Source of the DNA: Lachnospiraceae bacterium
Lineage (GTDB): Bacteria; Bacillota; Clostridia; Lachnospirales; Lachnospiraceae
Length of the DNA: 12,092 bases
Direction of reading: 5' to 3'
Assembly (NCBI GenBank): GCA_017651385.1
Contig: JAGCCY010000076.1
Coordinates: 1-12,092, forward strand
Of the stretch, positions 1-5,990 are shown in pieces. The notes beneath the pieces were generated by a model that saw only the letters and a list, made by a program, of their open reading frames with translations, did not search any database and was not told the origin of the DNA. Made by a program: the position numbers and the translations under genes. Within the stretch, counting starts at the first letter, position 1; each line of letters begins with the position of its first letter.

Positions 1-101
1 ATGATCTCAACGTCATCACCGCCCAAAAGCAGTGAATTGACACAATTTTCCATGTATGCGGCCGAATTGTAGCACGGAACCGCAAAGCTTAATAACTTCA
101 T
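1..101 (-). CDS. Family 2 glycosyltransferase, N-terminus only (cut by window edge)
   Basis: The first 33 codons read MKLLSFAVPCYN, then a short helix-like stretch, then SLLLGGDDVEI. This is the start of a GT-A fold family 2 glycosyltransferase: first beta strand, the PCYN nucleotide-sugar site, then the strand that normally leads to VDDGS. By family, such enzymes move a sugar from a nucleotide donor to a polysaccharide, lipid or protein at the cytoplasmic face of the membrane; the substrate cannot be told. The start is the ATG at 101-99, preceded by a purine-rich GGGAGA site about 8 bases upstream. The gene lies downstream of the 5'-nucleotidase on the same strand, separated by a 98-base spacer with two hairpins, so it may be transcribed separately. 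The catalytic DxD region is outside the window. Confidence 0.85.
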   Translation of the reverse strand, partial: MKLLSFAVPCYNSAAYMENCVNSLLLGGDDVEI

Positions 102-130
102 TCTTTCTTCTCCCTAATTTAATATGAAAC

Positions 131-163
131 GGCACGCGCGGCAGCTTCGCTGCCACCCCTGCC
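131..163 (-). other. GC-rich hairpin with GAA triloop, in the leader of the glycosyltransferase gene
   Basis: Read on the minus strand, outer arms GGCA/TGCC enclose a 3x3 internal loop, then GTGGCAGC/GCTGCCGC (8 pairs, one G-T) capped by GAA. The inner core contains GCGAAGC, which is known to form an unusually stable mini-hairpin in DNA. It sits about 30 bases upstream of the glycosyltransferase start and lacks a T run, so it is not a simple terminator. It could be a leader-RNA structure or a REP-like intergenic palindrome; the sequence alone does not decide. Confidence 0.5.
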
Positions 164-172
164 AACTCGGTC

Positions 173-212
173 GAAGCCATTTAAAAATATGAACTTCGTT
201 CATATTGGCTTC
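173..212 (-). terminator. Candidate terminator/palindrome overlapping the 5'-nucleotidase stop
   Basis: A perfect 9-bp stem AATATGAAC/GTTCATATT (186-206) is capped by GAA on the minus strand and contains the TGA stop of the 5'-nucleotidase. It is followed by TTTTTAAAT on the minus strand, as in an intrinsic terminator, although the stem is AT-rich. A second set of arms, GAAGCC/GGCTTC (173-178 and 207-212), extends the dyad across a 7-base bulge. The outer arm on one side is coding sequence for the last codons. It could end the operon or be a repeat element that has landed at the gene end. Confidence 0.4.
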
Positions 213-1111
213 TCCCTATAAGGCACTCTGGCGCTGGGTACCACTTCCGACGCAGGATTTGTGTGGATAGCCTGATCGTCGAAAAAGATGTGTGCGCCAA
301 AAGCTTCGAGCACATCTCTTTTTGATATCCCGCCCAGGAAAAAGGCTTCGTCGATACGCACATTCCAAGCACGCAGCGTTCTTATGACTCTTTCATGAGC
401 CGGAGCGGATCTTGCAGTCACAAGAGCCGTACGGATCGGTACTTCCGAGGGCGGAAATTCCTTCTGAAGGTCCGATATGGTCTTTAAAAACTTTGCAAAA
501 GGTCCCTGCGGCAGAGGTTTATCCGCATTCTTACGCTCATTTGCGTCAAAAGCCTCAAGGCCCTCTTTTTGATATATCATTTCGGATTCATCCGTAAATA
601 AAACGGCGTCTCCGTCAAAAGCTATGTGTATCTGTTTAAGTTCTTCCTCGGGATTGTAGTCATTGCCCACATCCGTACAGATTATACCTGCGGCGATACC
701 TGAATTGATGGCTGACTGCACATCGTCTTCATACGCTGAAAGAAACAGATCGGTCTTAAAAGCGTTTAAATAAGGTGCAAGGCTTCCGCCGCTGGCCAGG
801 ACAGCTCTTGTGATATTGAGCCCGTAATGCTCGATCGAATGAAATACCCTTAAAGAAGTGTCCGCACTGTTTCGGGACATAATGATAACTTCGACCCTGC
901 CCTCCTGACCTTTAAGCTCGTTAATGGCAAGAAGTGCTTTGATAAGCTTAAAACCCGGACCAGGTTTTAAACAGTCGTTTTCATGCTCCACCTGATATTT
1001 GCAGTAAGCATCGAGTCCTTCTTTTTCAAATATCTCGTTTTCATATGTAAGATCGAAAAGTGCTCTCGAAGAGACACCTATAACAAGCCTGTTTGCAAGA
1101 CTGTACGGCAT
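200..1111 (-). CDS. 5'-nucleotidase, cytosolic cN-I family (PF06189-like)
   Basis: A 303-residue protein that resembles the cytosolic 5'-nucleotidase I family, HAD-fold enzymes that dephosphorylate nucleoside monophosphates such as AMP. Seen in sequence: an N-terminal LVIGVSSRALFDL segment; VIIMSRNSAD near residue 75; the nucleophile motif IAFDGDAVLFTDE at 162-174, with D166 and D168 as the likely HAD catalytic pair; ALVTARSAP (229-237), fitting HAD motif II; and ISKRDVLEAFGAHIFFDDQ (262-280), giving a motif III lysine and acidic motif IV. Length matches bacterial members (about 300 aa). There is no signal peptide, so it should be cytoplasmic, acting in nucleotide salvage or pool control. The ATG at 1111 is set by AGGAGG five bases upstream, which overlaps the TAG of the DUF1653 gene. 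That implies translational coupling within the operon. Confidence 0.88.
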   Translation of the reverse strand: MPYSLANRLVIGVSSRALFDLTYENEIFEKEGLDAYCKYQVEHENDCLKPGPGFKLIKALLAINELKGQEGRVEVIIMSRNSADTSLRVFHSIEHYGLNITRAVLASGGSLAPYLNAFKTDLFLSAYEDDVQSAINSGIAAGIICTDVGNDYNPEEELKQIHIAFDGDAVLFTDESEMIYQKEGLEAFDANERKNADKPLPQGPFAKFLKTISDLQKEFPPSEVPIRTALVTARSAPAHERVIRTLRAWNVRIDEAFFLGGISKRDVLEAFGAHIFFDDQAIHTNPASEVVPSARVPYREKPI

Positions 1112-1120
1112 AACATCCTC

Positions 1121-1573
1121 CTATCTGAGTCTGTCCGTTTCATACCTTTCGTGAGTCTTAAGAACGGACAAAAAGTCCTCATAACGTTTTCTGACAGTGC
1201 CCGGATTGACCTCTATATCAAGTGACATTGCCATTGTATCGATCATGGAATCGTCTATGCGCATTTCAAGGCCTTCCAAGATCTTGACCCTGTCATGCAT
1301 GGTCTCAGCGGCAAGAAACTGCATAACGCCGGGATCTGCGGCAAGATCTTCTTTTTCAAAACGGTAAGTCTGGGTTACATCGGGGTATTTAGACCTGTCT
1401 ACTTCACTCATGAAGTTGGAAAGCGGTCTGGCATATACCTTTCCTTCACCGTAAAGAGCTTTGTATATTACAAGTTCTTCGCCGGTCTCGGAATGCTGTG
1501 CGATCGTAACTATCTGATAATCGTTTCCCTTAAAATGTCTGTAGATCTCAAATTCCTTTGGTGTATCTCTCAT
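1121..1573 (-). CDS. DUF1653 domain protein
   Basis: A 150-residue cytoplasmic protein. Residues about 11-74 match the DUF1653 pattern: YRHFKGNDYQIVTIAQHSE, then GEELVIYKALYGEGKVYARP, then SEVDRSKYPDVTQTYRFE. The domain is a small beta-rich fold of unknown function found across bacteria. The C-terminal part is predicted helical and charged (LEGLEMRIDDSMIDTMAMSL, ending ETDRLR), without a motif I can assign. The frame stays open upstream, but the ATG at 1573 is chosen because AGGAGG lies 6 bases before it and because upstream starts would run into the preceding gene. The SD overlaps the TAG of the membrane protein gene, and this gene's own TAG carries the SD of the 5'-nucleotidase, so three genes are chained. 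The chain hints at, but does not prove, a shared nucleotide-related role. Confidence 0.8.
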   Translation of the reverse strand: MRDTPKEFEIYRHFKGNDYQIVTIAQHSETGEELVIYKALYGEGKVYARPLSNFMSEVDRSKYPDVTQTYRFEKEDLAADPGVMQFLAAETMHDRVKILEGLEMRIDDSMIDTMAMSLDIEVNPGTVRKRYEDFLSVLKTHERYETDRLR

Positions 1574-1580
1574 AATCCTC

Positions 1581-1919
1581 CTACGAGATGATAAGATCCA
1601 CCGTCGCGCCCTCGACTTCGGGGCATAAGCCTTCAAGTTTTTCTATCATCTCTTCACTGTTATTTATTCCCGTATGTATCTTAACGGTATATTCCGTATA
1701 AGTACCGTCCTCCGAGATCTTGTTGAGCGTAATGCCGGCATTGCTTATATGGTATTCGCTTAAAATCTCTTTAACTCTTCCTATATACTCCTGCTCGGCG
1801 GGTATGTCTTTTTCGCTGAAATATGATCTTTTGCCTTCCGCCTTTACGGAGAAAAGTCCTCCTATCAAAAGAATTGCAAGTATTGCGACAACAGCGTACA
1901 GAATGATCTCCTTTTTCAT
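1581..1919 (-). CDS. Small single-pass membrane protein, function unknown
   Basis: 112 residues. A short basic N-terminus (MKKE) precedes one hydrophobic segment at about residues 5-25 (IILYAVVAILAILLIGGLF). It is then followed by a soluble domain of about 85 residues, likely outside the cell by the positive-inside rule. The outer domain has a mixed alpha/beta look: a helix around EQEYIGRVKEILSEYHI, a strand ITLNKI, a strand YTEYTVKIHT, a helix NSEEMIEKLEGL, and a final strand ATVDLIIS. This could be a ferredoxin-like fold; that is a guess. There is no lipobox and I recognise no family. The start at 1919 is chosen because AAGGAGG sits 6 bases upstream; an upstream in-frame start at 1943 would include that SD. 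Its TAG overlaps the SD of the DUF1653 gene. Confidence 0.7.
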   Translation of the reverse strand: MKKEIILYAVVAILAILLIGGLFSVKAEGKRSYFSEKDIPAEQEYIGRVKEILSEYHISNAGITLNKISEDGTYTEYTVKIHTGINNSEEMIEKLEGLCPEVEGATVDLIIS

Positions 1920-2021
1920 CTTCGTCCTCCTTTTATACGGCAAGTATTTCGGCGTATCCGCCGGTCTTTAATGCCGGAATCTTTATCCGATGATCAAAGG
2001 ATAATATATCTGTTGTCCGTT
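1920..2021 (-). other. Spacer between holA and the small membrane protein, with a short GC hairpin
   Basis: A 102-base gap. It holds a perfect CGGCG/CGCCG stem with a 4-base loop at 1950-1963 and nearby CCGG repeats, none followed by a T run on the minus strand, so I see no convincing terminator. No clear promoter was found either, so read-through from holA is likely. The -1 frame relative to holA stays open across this gap to a TAA at 1933-1935 (see findings). Confidence 0.4.
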
Positions 2022-3032
2022 TTATTGTACTTTTCTTTTGTTGGAGAGTGAAATTATCAACAACTCTATTGCCAAAGTATCGGTCATGTTTCCTGTCTTT
2101 ATGGCCTCTTCCGCTCCGGCACAGGCTTCTATGTTGTCACGGATCTCCGAAAGGCTCATGCTCCTTACACTGTCCGCAAGCTTTCTCACAAGCCAGTCCC
2201 GTATACCTGTTTTTGCCGCTATGGCCTGCACGCCCATTCCGCGGCTTATGCCGTCCCTTACTATGAGCATGTTGTTATACTGTCTTACGAGAAGGGCCTG
2301 GATATGAAAAGGCGATTCCCTGAGGTTTAATAAGTCATAGTAAAGCTTAAGCGCTTCTTTTTGCCTGTGATTTGATATCGACGTTATCATATCAAATATC
2401 TTGTTGTTGATCTGATGCGTGCATACCGAATCCACATCTTCGATCGTGATCTCATTTTTATCAAGCGCCCATGCGATAAGCTTGTCAAGTTCAAGGCTTA
2501 AGAGCAGCATATCGTTACCGGTTTCGGTCACAAAGTACATCGCCGTATTGGGATTTAAGTTCTTTCCCTGATTGGCCGCATAGCCTCGTACCCAGTTCGC
2601 CAGTCTGTCATCCGTAAGCCTTGCAAATTCTTCACATACCCCGTGAGACGATATGGTCTTATAAAGTTTCGACCTCTTATCGACCTTTTCCTCACAGAGG
2701 ATGAAAACAACATCTTCGCTTATCGATTCAAGTGCATCCGTAAGCATCGAAAGATCGGCTCCGCCGCCCTCTTCTTTTGCCATCCAGCCGGTATTTTCAC
2801 AAAGCACCACTCTCTTATCAGACATAAACGGCATTGTGTTTATAAGATCGACAACCTCACTTACATTCGTCCCGCTTCCTTCAAAATACGAATAGTTAAG
2901 ATTATCGTCGGGACTTACCAAAGCAAGCTTTAATGAATTTTTATTGTAATTTCGCAAAAAGGCCTCTTCGCCGTATAAAAGATACATACCCGCGAATTGT
3001 CCGGCCTTGATATCATCGCTTATCCTGCCCAA
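2022..3032 (-). CDS. holA: DNA polymerase III subunit delta
   Basis: 336 residues, the usual size for HolA. This AAA+-like subunit of the clamp loader opens the beta sliding clamp during chromosome replication. Family features seen: the N-terminal pattern DDIKAGQFAGMYLLYGEEAF; a middle segment DVVFILCEEKVDKRSKLYK with the following FARLTDDRLANWVRGYA; the helical linker GNDMLLLSLELDKLIAWA; INNKIFDMITSIS; and the C-terminal collar helices ending DTLAIELLIISLS. The open frame extends upstream to 3086, but I choose the TTG at 3032-3030 because AAAGGAG lies 6-7 bases before it and because a TATAAT box at 3064-3069 falls inside the longer frame. Unlike the common comEA-comEC-holA co-directional order, here holA is divergent from the com genes. 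Confidence 0.93.
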   Translation of the reverse strand: MGRISDDIKAGQFAGMYLLYGEEAFLRNYNKNSLKLALVSPDDNLNYSYFEGSGTNVSEVVDLINTMPFMSDKRVVLCENTGWMAKEEGGGADLSMLTDALESISEDVVFILCEEKVDKRSKLYKTISSHGVCEEFARLTDDRLANWVRGYAANQGKNLNPNTAMYFVTETGNDMLLLSLELDKLIAWALDKNEITIEDVDSVCTHQINNKIFDMITSISNHRQKEALKLYYDLLNLRESPFHIQALLVRQYNNMLIVRDGISRGMGVQAIAAKTGIRDWLVRKLADSVRSMSLSEIRDNIEACAGAEEAIKTGNMTDTLAIELLIISLSNKRKVQ

Positions 3033-3063
3033 AAGTAAGCTCCTTTCGCCTGCACATATTATG

Positions 3064-3093
3064 ATTATAACAACAGTCCGATACAAATACTAA
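3064..3093 (-). promoter_or_regulatory. Promoter of holA (extended -10)
   Basis: The minus strand carries TGTTATAAT, a perfect extended -10 (TGnTATAAT), at about 3064-3072. A weak -35 (TTAGTA, 3088-3093) lies 18 bases upstream; extended -10 promoters tolerate a poor -35. Transcription would begin near 3057, giving a leader of about 25 bases to the TTG start at 3032 and ruling out longer holA starts. Confidence 0.65.
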
Positions 3094-3112
3094 CACTATT
3101 TAAAAGTTGTCC

Positions 3113-3141
3113 TTGAAATCTTTTTTAAGCTAACGTATTAT
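3113..3141 (+). promoter_or_regulatory. Promoter of comEA-comEC
   Basis: TTGAAA (3113-3118), a 17-base spacer, and TATTAT (3136-3141) give one mismatch in each box for a sigma-A-type promoter. Transcription would start near 3148, leaving a leader of about 33 bases that contains the AAGGAGG SD just before the ATG at 3181. I saw no ComK-like or other competence-specific box. Confidence 0.6.
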
Positions 3142-3180
3142 AAATTTTACCACGCGTCCTCCGTCTCAAAAAGGAGGAAA

Positions 3181-3762
3181 ATGAAACTTAATATATCATT
3201 CTTTTTACTTATTCTCTGCGCCCTTTTATCGGGCTGCGCATACTCATCCCCCGAAACGGTAAGATACGAAGATACGTCTTTTTCAAGCGACCCTTTGTCG
3301 TCTTTAAGTTTTGATGAAACAGTCCCCGAGACCGATGATACGATATACGTGTCCGTAATGGGTGAAGTCGTGTCACCCGGCGTATACATTCTTCCGGAAA
3401 ACTCCCGCGTATTCGAGCTAATCAACGAAGCCGGCGGGACCACGAAAGACGCGGATCTTACCGGCATCAATATGGTACTTAAACTTACCGACGGCATGCA
3501 GCTTTATGTACCCGGAATAAGTTCATCCGAAAACAGCGTTCAAGCAGGCTCTTCTTTTAATACACCCGCCCTTATTAATATCAACACCGCCACCCTGGAA
3601 GAACTGTCGACTCTGACAGGCATAGGCGCTACCAGAGCCAAAGCCATAATAGATTATCGGGAAAAGAACGGACCTTTTAACACAAAAGAAGACCTTATGC
3701 TTGTAAACGGCATCAAACAGGGGATATACGACGGGCTTAAAGACGAGATATGCACACAGTGA
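3181..3762 (+). CDS. comEA: ComEA-type DNA receptor, lipoprotein form
   Basis: 193 residues. By family, ComEA binds incoming double-stranded DNA outside the membrane and hands it to ComEC. Residues 1-19 form a lipoprotein signal peptide: K3, a hydrophobic core, and lipobox LSGC with Cys19. A Ser/Asp-rich linker (20-52) follows. An SLBB domain spans about 54-111 (IYVSVMGEVVSPGVYILP and GINMVLKLTDGMQLYVPG). A second linker leads to a C-terminal helix-hairpin-helix DNA-binding domain at about 132-192: ININTATLEELSTLTGIGAT, RAKAIIDYREKNGPF, and LMLVNGIKQGIYDGLK. Bacillus ComEA is held by a transmembrane helix; here the anchor appears to be a lipid. AAGGAGG four bases before the ATG fixes the start. 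The last 13 bases overlap comEC, consistent with coupled translation. Confidence 0.92.
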   Translation: MKLNISFFLLILCALLSGCAYSSPETVRYEDTSFSSDPLSSLSFDETVPETDDTIYVSVMGEVVSPGVYILPENSRVFELINEAGGTTKDADLTGINMVLKLTDGMQLYVPGISSSENSVQAGSSFNTPALININTATLEELSTLTGIGATRAKAIIDYREKNGPFNTKEDLMLVNGIKQGIYDGLKDEICTQ

Positions 3763-5981
3763 TAAGGAGTATAAAAGAACGCCCCGTCTTCTTTGCGGGT
3801 CTTGTCACGGCACTTTTGTTCTCAATTTATGTAAACTTAATCCATAAGCCCGAGCCCATACCCTATCCTAAAGGTGAGACCGTCACATTATCCGGAACGA
3901 TCACGGAAAAGACGCTTGATGAAAACGGAAAACTTTCTACTTTTAAAGTGCGTGGAACCTACGGATTTTTATGTTATGTTAATCGAGCTAACATGCAGCC
4001 TTCCACCCTCCCCATAGGAGCAAAAGTTAAGATCACAGGCCGTATAGGCCACTTTTCCCATGCCACCAATCCGGGTGAATTTGATACGTTTAAATATAAC
4101 GAAACACGGGGCTACCTCTTTTATGTAAACTTATCGTCGGCTGAAATTTTATCTTATCCGCGTTTTCCGATAAAAGAATATTTTTTTGATCTTAAGACTG
4201 ACTTCACAAAAACAGTATTATTAAACTGCCCAAGAGAAGGAGCCACCATAAATACCATACTTTTCGGCGACAGATCTTCCATGGAAGACGAACGGCGGAC
4301 TTTATATAAAAATGCGGGGCTTTCGCACTTTCTTGTGATATCCGGCCTTCACATCTCCGCGGCCGGCGGATTTATATATATGCTCATAAGGAAAATGAAC
4401 GTAAAAAGGCGTTTCGCGGCTTTAGCAGGCATGCTCTTTATAATTTTCTACGGCCTTCTTGCGGGTTTTACGGTCTCGGTCATAAGAGCCGTTATAATGT
4501 TCCTTATAAGACTGCTTGCGGATATGATAAACCGCACTTACGACATACTTACCGCACTGGCCGTTTCCTCAACGGTAACGCTCTTTATGAATCCTTTGTA
4601 TATACGCGATCCGTCGTATCTTTACTCATATGCCGCGGTATTGTTTATTGGGCTTTTCTATACCTTACTGAAACGTGATTTTGATAACGAAAAAGAAAGA
4701 CGGCTTCTTGATGCAGACGGATTTAAAGCACTTACGATACGCCTTTATGATCACGCCTTTATACCGATACTTATCTACTTTGCACTGCTGCCGCTTTCCT
4801 TGTTTTTCAATTCATATTCAAATCTTTTAAGCATCCCGTTAAATCTTATACTCGCTTTATTTACGGGCCCGATACTTTTAACGGGCTTTTCGGGGTTTTT
4901 ATTCGGAAGCCTTAAGCTTAAAGGACTTGCAAAGATCGCAGACTTTCTGTGCGCGCTCCTTTTAAGGATCATAGACGGAATCTCGTCCGCAGGGCTTAAG
5001 ATAAGCATATTCAGGCTTATCGGAAAACCCGGCATAATATTGGTGCTTATATACTATCTGTGTTTTTTGTTCTTTCTCTTTTTAAGCGGGAAAAAGACCG
5101 GGACCGGTTATGGTCTTGTTGTTATGTTAACCGCATTGACTATTCTTACTAAACCGCACTATATCTATCCTTCGATAACCATGCTGGATATAGGGCAGGG
5201 AGACTGCGCAGTTATACAGACGGGGAAGCACACCGCGATAATATCGGATTGCGGATCTTCCACAAGATCCGAAGCGGGCCGGTACGTTTTGGTCCCGTTT
5301 CTTTTATCACGCGGGATAACCGAAATCTCAGATATATACATATCGCACGGGGATGCCGATCATATAAACGGGATATATTATCTTATAGATAATAAAGAGG
5401 ATCTTATATCGGCAGACCGTGTTGTTTTTCCGGGATTACCCGAAAACCTTTTTAACGAAGATCTTAAAGAAATATACAGATCTTCCAAAGAACACGGAAT
5501 AGACTGCGTCTTTATAAATGCGGGAACGGTCGTTAAATATGATGAGATCTCGCTTACATGCTTAAGCCCGGGTCTCGATCATATAACCGGTGATGCCAAC
5601 ACAGACTCGGTCATATTCCTTTTAAATCATAAAAAGTTCGACATGCTGTTTTCGGGTGATGCGACAAAAGAAAGCGAGGATGCTCTTGATCTGTATCCGG
5701 ACTGCCTTATATCCGAAGATAAAAAGATAGATGTATACAAATGTGCCCATCACGGAAGCCGTTTTTCTTCTTCGGAGGCTTTTCTTGATAAAGCATCTCC
5801 GGATATCACCGTAATATCCTGCGGTCTTAATAACCGTTACGGGCATCCTCACGAAGAAACATTGAAAAGGCTTACCGATACAGGCTCAAGAGTCTACAGG
5901 ACCGACCAAAACGGTGCGATAACAATAAAACTGCTTCCTTCGGGATACGAAGTAAGCAGTTTCATAAAGAAAACCTATTAA
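3750..5981 (+). CDS. comEC: ComEC/Rec2 DNA uptake channel with C-terminal metallo-beta-lactamase domain
   Basis: 743 residues, full length for the family. ComEC forms the inner-membrane pore that imports single-stranded DNA during transformation. Seen: an N-terminal membrane helix (about 13-31), a DUF4131-like extracellular OB-type region (40-135), then the Competence domain with HFLVISGLHISAAGG near 193-207 and many hydrophobic helices to about 460. A beta-lactamase-like domain follows with MLDIGQGDC at 478-486, SHGDADH at 532-538, FSGDA at 634-638, AHHGS at 666-670 and NNRYGHPH near the end. The HxDxDH metal site is present, so the domain may be an active nuclease rather than a relic. The start is uncertain: ATG 3750 (used) or GTG 3759; neither has a good SD, and AAGGAG sits just inside the gene with no start after it. 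Confidence 0.93.
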   Translation: MHTVIRSIKERPVFFAGLVTALLFSIYVNLIHKPEPIPYPKGETVTLSGTITEKTLDENGKLSTFKVRGTYGFLCYVNRANMQPSTLPIGAKVKITGRIGHFSHATNPGEFDTFKYNETRGYLFYVNLSSAEILSYPRFPIKEYFFDLKTDFTKTVLLNCPREGATINTILFGDRSSMEDERRTLYKNAGLSHFLVISGLHISAAGGFIYMLIRKMNVKRRFAALAGMLFIIFYGLLAGFTVSVIRAVIMFLIRLLADMINRTYDILTALAVSSTVTLFMNPLYIRDPSYLYSYAAVLFIGLFYTLLKRDFDNEKERRLLDADGFKALTIRLYDHAFIPILIYFALLPLSLFFNSYSNLLSIPLNLILALFTGPILLTGFSGFLFGSLKLKGLAKIADFLCALLLRIIDGISSAGLKISIFRLIGKPGIILVLIYYLCFLFFLFLSGKKTGTGYGLVVMLTALTILTKPHYIYPSITMLDIGQGDCAVIQTGKHTAIISDCGSSTRSEAGRYVLVPFLLSRGITEISDIYISHGDADHINGIYYLIDNKEDLISADRVVFPGLPENLFNEDLKEIYRSSKEHGIDCVFINAGTVVKYDEISLTCLSPGLDHITGDANTDSVIFLLNHKKFDMLFSGDATKESEDALDLYPDCLISEDKKIDVYKCAHHGSRFSSSEAFLDKASPDITVISCGLNNRYGHPHEETLKRLTDTGSRVYRTDQNGAITIKLLPSGYEVSSFIKKTY
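5928..5962 (-). terminator. Terminator hairpin for the PAP2/C39-like operon, inside the comEC 3' end
   Basis: On the minus strand AAACTGCTT pairs with AAGCAGTTT (9 bp). One mismatch follows, then CTTCG/CGAAG (5 bp) with a 5-base loop, followed by TTTTATTGTT. This fits an intrinsic terminator about 30 bases past the stop of the DUF1905/C39-like gene. It lies wholly within comEC codons for its last residues. On the plus strand the hairpin is followed by TTTCATAAAG, too poor in T to end comEC well. Confidence 0.6.
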
Positions 5982-5990
5982 TGTCTGTTT

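Noticed and set aside
1999..2021. TTATCC/GGATAA dyad downstream of holA as a terminator
   Set aside because: Six pairs, a 10-base loop and no T tract on the minus strand.
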